Part shown: positions 27,878-36,413 of the stretch, piece after piece | Layout: each line of letters begins with the position of its first letter | Numbering within the stretch: position 1 is the stretch's first letter | NCBI RefSeq assembly: GCF_900169785.1 | Contig: NZ_FWER01000005.1 | Location: forward strand, 1-64,000 | DNA: 64,000 bases | DNA from: Rhizobium sullae | Lineage (GTDB): Bacteria; Pseudomonadota; Alphaproteobacteria; Rhizobiales; Rhizobiaceae | Direction of reading: 5' to 3' | Notes under the pieces: model-generated | Database searches by the model: none | Told to the model about the DNA's origin: nothing | The model's input: only the letters and a program-made list of their open reading frames with translations | Position numbers and translations under genes: made by a program

Positions 27878-28090
27878 TCAGCCGTCGCAGGAGCTTATCT
27901 TGCGCCATCTTCTTGCGACGGGTTCAGCGGGTATAAGCGCGATGCGTTCATCGGCGATATCGAGCAGCCTTCGCTCGATATCGTCAGGATGATAGGCCAC
28001 GCTGGGGTCGGTATCGTCGAGTCCGGCGAAGGTCCATGCCTGGGGAACCTCTTCAACGATGAAATGTTCTTCAATGCCAATCAACTTCAT
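27878..28090 (-). pseudogene. Truncated amidohydrolase (gamma-resorcylate decarboxylase-like)
   Basis: The first ~50 codons (MKLIGIEEHFIVEEV, then PSVAYHPDDIERRLLDIADERIALI) match the N-terminus of TIM-barrel amidohydrolases of the 2-amino-3-carboxymuconate/gamma-resorcylate decarboxylase group. The barrel is missing: the frame drifts and stops within 25 more codons. A ribosome site (GAGGAAATG) precedes the start. It follows an SDR fragment on the same strand, so both are remains of one operon. The 27595-27877 stretch downstream shows no gene. Confidence 0.75.
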
Positions 28091-28121
28091 GGTCATTTCC
28101 TCTCACCAACGTCGGCTAGAT

Positions 28122-28349
28122 TCACCAAGGAACAGTCTCGCCGTGCTGGTTGAGGTATTCCAGGCCTGGTCTTTCGCGTTTGGCGAGCAGCACGCGCACG
28201 AGGCTGGGGATGCCGTCATCGATTGTGAGTGGTACATCCGGCCCCCCCCCAAGGTCGGTGCGTATCCAGCCTGGCGCCATGACGGCCATTGCGCGCGGTG
28301 ATTCTGCTTCGCGGGCCGCGAAGCTCCGCATGAACTTCAAATGTAATTC
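28122..28349 (-). pseudogene. SDR C-terminal fragment
   Basis: About 75 codons ending in a natural stop: LHLKFMRSFAARE, then AMAVMAPGWIRTDLGG, TIDDGIPSLVRVLLAKR and LEYLNQHGETVPW. This is the C-terminal part of a short-chain dehydrogenase, after the catalytic Tyr/Lys. The upstream portion (to ~28526) is unrelated sequence. A nine-base C run on the plus strand (28242-28250) lies within it. Confidence 0.7.
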
Positions 28350-28586
28350 GACGCCAAGGCAGAGGTCACGGCCATCGCCGATTATAACCCTAAAGCGCCA
28401 AGGCCCTCCACTGGGACCCTCGGCGACTTTCGAATCCGTAGCGGAGTAATGCCCAATGCGGAGAACGTCGCCGATCTGCGAGGAGTACGATGCTCCGGAA
28501 GAGTCTTCAGCGGTCCGTCTGATCAATTATTAGCTTTTTCCGCTTCCGTGCGTTTGAAGGCGTCTCGCCGGCGCGTAACCCCATAC

Positions 28587-30197
28587 TCATGCCCCGGAAA
28601 AGATCCCGATCGCCAGTCCGTCGCCACGTGGATCATGTGCGCCGGTCGCCATGCCGTCCTCGTCGATAACGATCACACCTGCCTGCCCTGCAAGCGGGCT
28701 CTGCGCCTCGATCGGTGACAGTGCGTGGCCTCGTGCGGCCAGTTCGGCAAGCACTGCTTCGCCGGCATCGCTTTCCAGCTTGAGGCTGTCACGGCTGTCG
28801 GAAAAGGTCTTGCCGAGGAGAAAGCGTGGACCGGCCAGCGCTGCTGCTGGTTCCTCGTCGAAGTCGATCAGCCGGGTCAGCAGCATTGCCAGCGTCTGCG
28901 GCTGACCGTCGGCGCCCTGCGTGCCGTAGAGCAGCGCAGGCTTGCCGTTGCGCAGGCCGAGGCCGGGATTCAAAGTATAGAAAGGCCGTTTGCAGGGTGC
29001 GATGGCATTGACATGCTTGGGATCGGACGAAAAGGCAGCCCCGCGGTTCTGCCAGAGAATACCCGTATCGCCGACCACCACGCCGCTGCCCCAGTCGAAA
29101 TAGGTGCTCTGCAAGACGCTGACGCTGCCGCCCTCTGCGTCGGTTGCGGCGAAGAACACGGTGTCGCCGCTGCGAAAGAGTGCTGGCCATTCGAGTGCCC
29201 GCACGGGATCGATGGAGGCCGCCACCTGCGCGAGATGCTGTGCGCTCAGCCATTCCTCCACCGGCTGCGGCGCGACATCGGGATCGGCGATACCGCCGCG
29301 GTCGAAAAAGGCGTGTTTGACGGCTTCCACGCAGAGGTGCAGATGGTCAGCGCTGCCGGGCGTATGGACGGCGAGATCGAAATGAGCAAGAATGCCCATG
29401 ATCCCCAGTGTCGACAGACCCTGTGTTGGTGGGGGCGGCGCAAGCAGTTCGAAACCGCGATAGGAGAGGCTGATCGGCGCCACTTCGCGTGTTCGGGTCG
29501 CCTTGAGATCGTCGGCACTCAGCGGAGAACCCGCCGCCTGCAGCCCTGCCGCAATGCTCGTCCCGAGTTCGCCGTCGTAGAAGGAGCGCGGCCCGTCGGC
29601 AGCAATTAGCGAAAGCGACCGCGCCAGATTCTTCTGCCGAAACAGACTGCCTGTCTCCAGCGCCGCACCATCCGGCATGAAGAGCGCGGCAAAACCCGGC
29701 CAGCCGGCCGCCTCCTCTCGCCGGAAGGCAAGCCAGAAGCTCTGCGAGCGCGTGACCGGAAAGCCCTGTTCAGCGTGGCGGATCGCATCGGCAAGCAAGG
29801 CAGGAAAACCGATCTTTCCGCCCCAGTGCTGCGCGGAATACTCATGCGCGTGCCGCCACGCATCGACGGCGCAGGCCGAGGTCAGCGCCGAAAGCGGCCC
29901 GCGCAGCGGAATGCTGCCGCCGAGATCCGGCAATTTCTGCGCCGCCTGGCCGATGCCAAGAAAACATGTCTTCCGCCCGCCACGGTCGGCGACGATCCAG
30001 ACGGAGTCGCCGCCAAGTCCGCAGAAATGCGGATAGACGACGGCAATCGTGCTGCCGATGGCGATCGCAGCCTCCAGCGCATTGCCCCCGGCCCGCAGGA
30101 TCGCCGCGCCTGCCTCGCTCGCCAGCGCATGCGGGCTTGTTACCATACCACCGCGTCCGGCCGCCTGCTTTTTAGAATCCCGATCTGTCAGTGTCAT
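28587..30197 (-). CDS. Gamma-glutamyltransferase-family Ntn hydrolase
   Basis: A 536-residue protein of the gamma-glutamyltransferase fold. The self-cleavage/catalytic Thr is Thr346 in FRSGDTVFF, followed by the standard DAEGGSVSVLQS and FDWGSGVVVGDTGI. The N-terminal GGNALEAAIA and PHFCGLGGD motifs are present. No signal peptide is seen, so it is cytoplasmic, unlike classical periplasmic transpeptidases. Some cytoplasmic members hydrolyse small amides, for example oxamate in purine breakdown. The start at 30197 follows GGGGA; a longer frame would overlap the kinase gene. It lies 22 bases after the FGGY kinase, last in the DeoR arm of the island. Confidence 0.88.
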   Translation of the reverse strand: MTLTDRDSKKQAAGRGGMVTSPHALASEAGAAILRAGGNALEAAIAIGSTIAVVYPHFCGLGGDSVWIVADRGGRKTCFLGIGQAAQKLPDLGGSIPLRGPLSALTSACAVDAWRHAHEYSAQHWGGKIGFPALLADAIRHAEQGFPVTRSQSFWLAFRREEAAGWPGFAALFMPDGAALETGSLFRQKNLARSLSLIAADGPRSFYDGELGTSIAAGLQAAGSPLSADDLKATRTREVAPISLSYRGFELLAPPPPTQGLSTLGIMGILAHFDLAVHTPGSADHLHLCVEAVKHAFFDRGGIADPDVAPQPVEEWLSAQHLAQVAASIDPVRALEWPALFRSGDTVFFAATDAEGGSVSVLQSTYFDWGSGVVVGDTGILWQNRGAAFSSDPKHVNAIAPCKRPFYTLNPGLGLRNGKPALLYGTQGADGQPQTLAMLLTRLIDFDEEPAAALAGPRFLLGKTFSDSRDSLKLESDAGEAVLAELAARGHALSPIEAQSPLAGQAGVIVIDEDGMATGAHDPRGDGLAIGIFSGA

Positions 30198-30219
30198 CGC
30201 GATCAAATCCCCACTCGGT

Positions 30220-31701
30220 CTATCGCCTATACAGCGCACGATAGGTCCGATAGGCCCGATCATAAACCGCCGCATTGTCGGGGTTGGGCACGATCCTTTC
30301 ACCTTGGCCGACAAAGGCGGTCACGCCGGACCAATCCTCGGTCAGTCCGGCACCGATTGCCGCCGCCCAGGCGACACCGAGACAGGAGCCGGGATGGCCG
30401 GTGAGACCCTGTAGCGGGTGCTGCAGCACGTCGGAAACGATCTGCATCCAGATCCGGCTCTGCGAACCCCCGTCTGAAACGATGAAACGCGTCGTCGGAT
30501 GACCGATATCGTTCAGCACGTCGATATGATGGCGCAACGCATAGGCATAGGCTTCCAGCATCGCCCGCCAGAGATGGCCGATATGATGCGACAGCGTCAG
30601 CCCGTCGATCAAGCCGCGCGCGCCGGCATCGTGGATCGGCGTCTTCTCGCCGAGGAAGTAAGGCAGGATCGTCAGCCCGTCCGCACCGGGCGCGCATTGC
30701 GCGGCCAGCCGGTCGAGATAGCGGTGTGCGGATATTCCCTCTGCCTTTGCCGCGACCTCTTCGCGTCCGGCGAAGGTGCTGATGAACCAGTTGAGCCCCG
30801 AGCCGCCGGTCGACATGCAGCCGTTCGGCATGTAAAGCCCCGGCACCAGGTGATAATCGAGAAACATGCGAGGATCGGGCAGCACGGCATCCGTCGCCGT
30901 CAGGATGTCGACGGCACCCCCGAATTTCAGCAGCACGTCGCCCGCCTTGTTGATACCCGCGCCGAAGGCCGAGGCGATCATGTCGGCTGCCCCGCCGATG
31001 ACAGGCGTTCCGGGTGCAAGCCCCGTCGCCTTGGCGGCGTCGTCGGTCACATGGCCAAGTACCGCATGCGACACCGCTTTCCCAGGAATGGCGCTTCGCC
31101 GAACTCTGGCAAGCCCGATCAGTTCGTCGTCGAGCTTGCCGGTATTGATATCGACGAAGCCCGCTTCCAGCGCCCAGTTCTGTTCGATCGCCTTTTCGCC
31201 GGTCAGTTTCCAGTTGATGAAATCATAGGACCCCATGACTGTGGCAATGCGCTCGAAAACAGCGGGCTCATGCCGGGCGATCCAGCGAAGCTTCGCTGTC
31301 ACCAACTGCTGATTGACGCCGTTTCCCGCTTTGCGCAGAAAATCCGCCTCATCCCACTCGGCCTTAAGTTCCTCGACCTCTTCGCCGCAGCGCCCGTCGC
31401 TCTGCTGGATGCTGGGCCTCAGCACCCGGCCGGCGTCATCGAGCAGCACGACGGCCGGCAGCATGCCGGTCACGCCGACGGCCGATATTTCCCTTGCCTC
31501 GATCCCGCTCGTTGCAATCAGTTCCCTGGTGATCTCGCAGACATTCGACCACCATTCCGCCGGGTCTTCCTCGGCCCAGCCATGCTGCGGCGAATGAAGC
31601 GTCGACGGTCGTGAGGTGAGGCCGAGCACGCGGTTCGGCAGTTCGATCAAGATGCCGATGGTGGAGGTGGTGCCGATATCGAGACCGAGCGTGATGGACA
31701 T
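30220..31701 (-). CDS. FGGY-family carbohydrate kinase
   Basis: A 493-residue kinase of the xylulokinase/AI-2 kinase group. The phosphate-1 loop is GLDIGTTSTIGILIE. Substrate-side motifs are STGGSGLNWF and the C-terminal FGGY-like signature with VSDGGSQSRIWMQIVSDVLQ. GGAG lies about seven bases before the ATG at 31701; another ATG five codons up overlaps the ribosome site. It lies 15 bases after the BtpA/SgcQ-type gene. It probably phosphorylates a sugar or polyol released from the imported compound. The specific sugar is not evident. Confidence 0.93.
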   Translation of the reverse strand: MSITLGLDIGTTSTIGILIELPNRVLGLTSRPSTLHSPQHGWAEEDPAEWWSNVCEITRELIATSGIEAREISAVGVTGMLPAVVLLDDAGRVLRPSIQQSDGRCGEEVEELKAEWDEADFLRKAGNGVNQQLVTAKLRWIARHEPAVFERIATVMGSYDFINWKLTGEKAIEQNWALEAGFVDINTGKLDDELIGLARVRRSAIPGKAVSHAVLGHVTDDAAKATGLAPGTPVIGGAADMIASAFGAGINKAGDVLLKFGGAVDILTATDAVLPDPRMFLDYHLVPGLYMPNGCMSTGGSGLNWFISTFAGREEVAAKAEGISAHRYLDRLAAQCAPGADGLTILPYFLGEKTPIHDAGARGLIDGLTLSHHIGHLWRAMLEAYAYALRHHIDVLNDIGHPTTRFIVSDGGSQSRIWMQIVSDVLQHPLQGLTGHPGSCLGVAWAAAIGAGLTEDWSGVTAFVGQGERIVPNPDNAAVYDRAYRTYRALYRR

Positions 31702-31716
31702 AGCGGCTCCCTTCAC

Positions 31717-32517
31717 TTAGCGCAGCCTCTCGACGATCTCCATGAAGCGCTTTACCCGGTCGCCGTCGACCGGGTTCCACGTATTGCCGTCCACCTTGAA
31801 ATGCGTGCCGATGATGACGCCGCTGGCAACGCTCAATATGTCGCGCACATTGTCCTTGTTGACGCCGGTATTGGCAAAGACGGGGACATCCTTGACCGTC
31901 TCGCAAACGCGCCTGAGGTCCGATTGATCGACGGCCTGTCCGGTCAGTGGTCCCGATACCAGGATGGCATCGGCAAGCGATGAGAACACGGCGCTTTTCG
32001 CCCTGAGTTCAATCGGTCGCTGGTCCAGCGAATGGGCAAATTCCGCGTTGATGTTGAAGAGCATCTTCATGTCGTCGCGGCCGAGGCTATGTCGCATCCG
32101 TGCCGCCTTGGCGCAATCCGGCTGCCAGATGCCCATGTCTGATGCGAAGACGCCGGTGAAGATCTCGCGAACGAAGCTCGCGCCCGTCACTGCGCCGATC
32201 GCAACGCTTGCCGAGGGATCCCAGAGATAGTTGACGCCGAATGGCACGGTCAGTTGCGGCTTCACCCGCTCGACGATCGCGGTCATCGCCGCCAGCCCTT
32301 CCGGCGGGGCCTGGAACACGTAGGGCCGGTCGTTCTCGTTGCCGAACATGATGGCGTCGACACCGCCCGCCTGCAACTTCTCGACATCGGAAAGCACGTG
32401 GTCGACGAGCTTGTTCAGCCCGCCGGCGGCGTCATAGGCGGGCGAGCCGGGCAGGGCGCCGATATGCGCCATGGCGATGACCGCCTTCTTCTTGACGCCA
32501 AAAAAGTCGAAGACCAT
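31717..32517 (-). CDS. BtpA/SgcQ family TIM-barrel protein
   Basis: A 266-residue protein of the BtpA/SgcQ family: VIAMAHIGALPGSPAYD at the start, GGVDAIMFGNENDRPY, then GVNYLWDPSASVAIGA, FVREIFTGVFASDMGIW, SGPLTGQAVD and VFANTGVNKDNV. Family members occur in sugar operons (SgcQ of E. coli) and, as BtpA, in photosystem I biogenesis; their reaction is not established. Position between a DeoR gene and an FGGY kinase argues for a carbohydrate-phosphate or nucleoside-like substrate here. Confidence 0.93.
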   Translation of the reverse strand: MVFDFFGVKKKAVIAMAHIGALPGSPAYDAAGGLNKLVDHVLSDVEKLQAGGVDAIMFGNENDRPYVFQAPPEGLAAMTAIVERVKPQLTVPFGVNYLWDPSASVAIGAVTGASFVREIFTGVFASDMGIWQPDCAKAARMRHSLGRDDMKMLFNINAEFAHSLDQRPIELRAKSAVFSSLADAILVSGPLTGQAVDQSDLRRVCETVKDVPVFANTGVNKDNVRDILSVASGVIIGTHFKVDGNTWNPVDGDRVKRFMEIVERLR

Positions 32518-32585
32518 ACGAAACTCCCTGAAGCGAAATCGAGTGGACGGTCATCCGCTGGGGGACGGATGCGGGAAAGGGCAAA

Positions 32586-33437
32586 TCAAAGCAGCGGCTG
32601 CTCCTCGGGCGCGATGCGCACTTCGACGCCAGCGGCGGCGAGCGCATCGGCAAGGTCGGCGGGCGGCATGGCATCGGTGATCAGCATGTCGAATTGCTGC
32701 AGCGGCGCGATATGCACCAGCGACATGCGCTTGAACTTAGTGGAATCGCAAAGCACCACCTTCTGCGTCGCGCGACGCAGATAGACCCGCTTCATGTCGG
32801 TGTCCTCGAAGGAATAGTCATAGATTCCCTGCGCCGTGATCCCGGACACGCCGACGAAGGCGATATCGAACCAGAGCTCCTCGAACTGCGAGACGGCCGA
32901 CTGGCTGCTGATCGCCATTTCCTCGCCGCGCATGCGTCCGCCGGGCAGATAGACCTCGCCGAAGCCGGTGCCGAGCTGCATGGCGTTGCGCACGCTGTTG
33001 GTGAAGATCTTCGTATGCGGCTGGTTGAGCAGCAGGCCGGACAGCAGATAGGTGGTGGTACCAACGTCGAGCGCCAGGGTGCGCGCGCCGGCAGCAACGC
33101 CTGCCGCCGCCATCGCGATCGTCCGCTTCGAGGCGGCATTGCGCGTCAGCCGGGATTCGAAGGTCGGTTCCTCGCGATCGACCGTTTCGCTGGCGATCGG
33201 CTCGAAGGCCTTGCCGCTGCGCACCGCGCCGCCGTGCGTGCGCACCAGCCTGCCGTCCTTTTCGAGTTCGATCAGGTCGCGGCGGACGGTCATTTCGGAA
33301 ACGGCAAGCTGGGAGGCGACATCGCTGACGGAGACCGCTCCTTTGCGCGCCAGTGTCTCTAGGATGCGCGCATGCCGCACCTGGGCCAGAACCTTCGGTT
33401 TTTCCGCTGCGGCAACCATCTGCTGTTCCGCGTCCAT
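32586..33437 (-). CDS. DeoR family transcriptional regulator
   Basis: About 283 residues. The DeoR HTH is ARILETLARKGAVSVSDVAS then VSEMTVRRDLIELEKDGRLV with RTHGGAV. The C-terminal sugar-phosphate sensor has the LDVGTTTYLLSGLL, FTNSVRNAMQL, LPGGRMRGEEM and VVLCDSTKFKRMS motifs, which in DeoR proteins bind a phosphorylated sugar. An N-terminal extension of ~15 residues is unusual. A GGAGG lies about 13 bases before the chosen ATG, and a TTG 30 bases earlier is also open, so the start is uncertain. It heads the minus-strand arm and is divergent from the SDR/ABC genes. Confidence 0.92.
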   Translation of the reverse strand: MDAEQQMVAAAEKPKVLAQVRHARILETLARKGAVSVSDVASQLAVSEMTVRRDLIELEKDGRLVRTHGGAVRSGKAFEPIASETVDREEPTFESRLTRNAASKRTIAMAAAGVAAGARTLALDVGTTTYLLSGLLLNQPHTKIFTNSVRNAMQLGTGFGEVYLPGGRMRGEEMAISSQSAVSQFEELWFDIAFVGVSGITAQGIYDYSFEDTDMKRVYLRRATQKVVLCDSTKFKRMSLVHIAPLQQFDMLITDAMPPADLADALAAAGVEVRIAPEEQPLL

Positions 33438-33504
33438 GATACTGTTCTCATCCTCCCGCCGTCGCAACTCGTGGCTACGATTGTCTGATTGTTGCTCCTT
33501 ATGT

Positions 33505-33531
33505 ATCGAATGAATCGAACAAATTCAAACA
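33505..33531. promoter_or_regulatory. Direct repeats in the DeoR/SDR gap, candidate DeoR operator
   Basis: ATCGAATGA, ATCGAACAA and ATTCAAACA follow each other at 9-bp spacing. The middle one, extended, is ATCGAACAAATT, matching ATCAAACAAAAT in the binding-protein promoter (38829-38840) at 10 of 12 positions. Confidence 0.5.
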
Positions 33532-33601
33532 TAAATTTTTCTTGTTGTGTATGATTTTGTTGTTATATGATCGGTGATGTTTCCAGTCGATGAGGGCGAA
33601 C

Positions 33602-34387
33602 ATGCAGTCTCCGAGCTTTCCAGAACTATCCGGCATGCGTGCGATCGTAACCGGCGGGGCGACTGGGATAGGGCGCGCGATCGCGACCGCGCTCTCCCGC
33701 CAGTCGATCCAGGTGGCGATCTGCGACATCAACCTGGCGGCCGCCGAACAGACGGCGGCCGAGATCGGCAACGGCGCCACTGCCTATGCGATCGATGTTC
33801 GCAAGCGCGCCTCCGTCGAGGCGACCTTTTCCGAGGTGGTCGAGAGGACGGGCGGTTACGAGATCCTCTGCGCCAATGCTGGTGTCTCCACGATGCAGCA
33901 TGCGCTGGAACTGACCGACGAGGAGTGGGACTATAATTTCGACGTCAACATTCGCGGCATCTTCCTGACCAACCAGATTGCTGCTCGCCGCTTCACGAGC
34001 ACCGGAACCGGCGTCATTGTCAACACCGCCTCGCTCGCCGGAAAGATCGGCGCACCGCTGCTGGCCCATTATTCCGCCAGCAAGTTTGCCGTGCTCGGCT
34101 GGACGCAGGCGCTCGGCCGCGAGCTCGCGGCTTCGGGCATCCGTGTCAATGCAGTCTGCCCCGGTTTCGTCAAGACCGGCATGCAGGAGCGCGAGATCGC
34201 CTGGGAGGCGAGCCTTCGTGGCGTCACGCCGGAACGCGTCGTTGCGGATTATATCGCCCAGACGCCGCTCGGCCGGCTGGAAACACCTGAAGACGTGGCC
34301 GATGTCGTCGTTTTCCTCTGCTCGAATTCGGCCCGCTTCATGACCGGACAGGGCGTCAACGTCACCGGCGGCGTCTACACCACCTGA
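33602..34387 (+). CDS. Short-chain dehydrogenase/reductase
   Basis: A 261-residue SDR: TGGATGIGRAIA nucleotide loop, CANAG motif, catalytic Ser in NTASLAG and Tyr/Lys in YSASK, C-terminal GQGVNVTGGVYTT. GAGGG lies seven bases before the ATG at 33602; an ATG 12 bases up has no ribosome site. It is divergent from the DeoR gene and precedes the importer ATPase by 46 bases. It probably oxidises a sugar or polyol in the island's pathway. Confidence 0.93.
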   Translation: MQSPSFPELSGMRAIVTGGATGIGRAIATALSRQSIQVAICDINLAAAEQTAAEIGNGATAYAIDVRKRASVEATFSEVVERTGGYEILCANAGVSTMQHALELTDEEWDYNFDVNIRGIFLTNQIAARRFTSTGTGVIVNTASLAGKIGAPLLAHYSASKFAVLGWTQALGRELAASGIRVNAVCPGFVKTGMQEREIAWEASLRGVTPERVVADYIAQTPLGRLETPEDVADVVVFLCSNSARFMTGQGVNVTGGVYTT

Positions 34388-34433
34388 CCCATCCAGGTTC
34401 CACGGCAGGTCTCCCCTTCGGCAAGGAAAGAGC

Positions 34434-35582
34434 ATGGCTGAAATCGTCTTCGACCAGATCAGCAAGAGCTACGGCGATGGCTATGCGGCGATCCGCAACC
34501 TGAACATGACCATCCGCGACGGCGAATTCTTGGTGCTGGTCGGCCCTTCCGGCTGCGGCAAGTCGACGGCACTGCGGATGATCGCCGGCCTCGAGGAGGT
34601 CACCGACGGCCGCCTGACGATCAACGGCGCCGTCGTCAACGACCTCGCCCCGCGCGACCGCGATATCGCCATGGTCTTCCAGTCCTACGCGCTCTACCCG
34701 CATCTGACCGTCGCCGAGAATATTGGCTTCGGCCTTCGTGTCCGTGGCCTCGACAAGGCCGACATCGCCCGCAAGGTGCAGGAGACGGCAAAGCTTCTGG
34801 AACTCGAGGACTATCTCGCCCGCAAGCCCGCCCAGCTCTCCGGCGGCCAGCGCCAGCGCGTGGCCATGGGCCGGGCGCTCGCCCGCAGCCCTCAGGCTTT
34901 CCTGATGGACGAACCGCTTTCCAACCTCGATGCTCGCCTGCGCGGCCAGATGCGCGCCGAAATCGCCCGCATGCAGAGGATGTCGGGCATTACCACGGTC
35001 TATGTCACCCACGATCAGGTCGAAGCCATGACCATGGGCGATCGCGTTGCCGTCATGAAGAGCGGCGTCCTGCAGCAGCTCGGCACGCCGCGCAGCCTCT
35101 ATGATCAGCCGGCCAATCTGTTCGTCGCAAGCTTCATGGGCTCGCCGGCGATGAACCTGCTGGCGGCCGATCTCTTCGCGACGGAGAACGGCCCCGAGGC
35201 CCGCTTCGGCCAGGCCTCCATCCTTTTCTCGGGCGAGGTGCTCGCCGAGCGGCCACGCATCGCCTCCGCCGTCGGTCGCGCCGTCGTGCTCGGCATCCGA
35301 CCGGAAGCGTTCCAGCCGGTCGATGCAGGCGGCCTCACTGGAACCGTTGCCTTCGTCGAGGATCTCGGCGCCAACCTGCTCGTTCATGTCGATGTCGAGG
35401 CCGCCGACCGGCTGAAGTCGCTTTCGGCCGAAGAGGACGACGTGGCGCTGTCCGCCCCGCGCCTGCGCGTCATCATTGACGGCACCAGCCGCGTCAAGAT
35501 CGGCGAGCGCCTGTCGCTCGCCGCCGACCCCGCCCGCGTCCACGTCTTCGATGCCGCGACCGAAGCGGCCATTCGTGGCTGA
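34434..35582 (+). CDS. Sugar ABC importer ATPase (UgpC/MsmK type)
   Basis: A 382-residue ATPase: Walker A GPSGCGKST, Q-loop FQSYALYPH, signature LSGGQRQRVAMGRA, Walker B FLMDEPLSNLDA, H-loop VTHDQ, then a C-terminal TOBE regulatory region (VVLGIRPEAFQPV, VAFVEDLGANLLVHVDV). It converges with its presumed permease and binding-protein genes, whose operon ends only 12 bases beyond its stop. Confidence 0.95.
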   Translation: MAEIVFDQISKSYGDGYAAIRNLNMTIRDGEFLVLVGPSGCGKSTALRMIAGLEEVTDGRLTINGAVVNDLAPRDRDIAMVFQSYALYPHLTVAENIGFGLRVRGLDKADIARKVQETAKLLELEDYLARKPAQLSGGQRQRVAMGRALARSPQAFLMDEPLSNLDARLRGQMRAEIARMQRMSGITTVYVTHDQVEAMTMGDRVAVMKSGVLQQLGTPRSLYDQPANLFVASFMGSPAMNLLAADLFATENGPEARFGQASILFSGEVLAERPRIASAVGRAVVLGIRPEAFQPVDAGGLTGTVAFVEDLGANLLVHVDVEAADRLKSLSAEEDDVALSAPRLRVIIDGTSRVKIGERLSLAADPARVHVFDAATEAAIRG

Positions 35583-35594
35583 GCGCATCGCCTT

Positions 35595-36413
35595 TTAGTG
35601 AATGCCTTTCGTCAGGCCCTGCACGAAATAGCGGTTGAGGAAGAGCACGATCAGCACGATCGGGATCGTCGAAAAATGCGCCAGTGCGCCGAGTGTGCCC
35701 CAGGTGATGTCCTTCGTTCCGTAGGCTGAAAGCAGCGCCACCGAGATCGGCTTGGAATCGAGCCGGGTGAGAAACATCGGATAGAGGAAGTCGTTCCAGG
35801 AAAACATCAGGCAGAACAGTGTGGAGGCGACGACGCCCGAGCGGACCGCCGGCAGCGCCACGCGCCAGAAGGAGCCAAACAGCGTGCAGCCATCCGTCAA
35901 CGCCGCCTCTTCCAGCTCCTTCGGCAGACTGCGGAAATAGGAAAACATCATCCAGGTGACGAAGGCCGAATTCAGCATCGCGTTAATGAGGACGACGGCA
36001 ACCCAGCTGCCGAGCAGCCCGATATCGCGCATCATCAGATAGAAGGGGATCAGCGCCGCCACCGCCGGCACCATGCGGATCGCCATGAAGAAATAGGCAA
36101 CGGCAATGGCATAGCGGCTGGTCGAGCGCGCCAGCGCATAGCCCGCCGGCACGCCGAGAAGCAGTGACAGGATGACGGAACCGCCGGCGATCAGCAGGCT
36201 CGACGACACGAGGCTCCAGACGTCGAACAGGCGGAAGACCGTAGCGAACTGCTCGAAGGTCGGTGGGAAGGTCAGTTTCGGCGGGATCGAGAAGATGTCG
36301 CGCGACGGCTTGTAAGCGGTTGATGCCAGCCACAGGAAGGGCAGCAGGAAAAAGGCGAGCATGACAAGGATGAAGCTGCGCTCGCCGATGCGGCTGAGGG
36401 TGCGTGTGCTCAT
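35595..36413 (-). CDS. Sugar ABC importer permease (MalG type)
   Basis: A 272-residue inner-membrane permease. The frame is open ~390 bases further upstream, but that text is the shadow of the preceding permease, and the ATG at 36413 overlaps the upstream stop as ATGA. First membrane segment FILVMLAFFLLPFLWLAS; EAA loop ELEEAALTDGCTLFGSFWRV; MalG-type tail RYFVQGLTKG. Confidence 0.94.
   Translation of the reverse strand: MSTRTLSRIGERSFILVMLAFFLLPFLWLASTAYKPSRDIFSIPPKLTFPPTFEQFATVFRLFDVWSLVSSSLLIAGGSVILSLLLGVPAGYALARSTSRYAIAVAYFFMAIRMVPAVAALIPFYLMMRDIGLLGSWVAVVLINAMLNSAFVTWMMFSYFRSLPKELEEAALTDGCTLFGSFWRVALPAVRSGVVASTLFCLMFSWNDFLYPMFLTRLDSKPISVALLSAYGTKDITWGTLGALAHFSTIPIVLIVLFLNRYFVQGLTKGIH

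Noticed and set aside
34362..35588. Minus-strand open frame opposite the importer ATPase
   Set aside because: Shadow; the ATPase motifs on the plus strand are complete.
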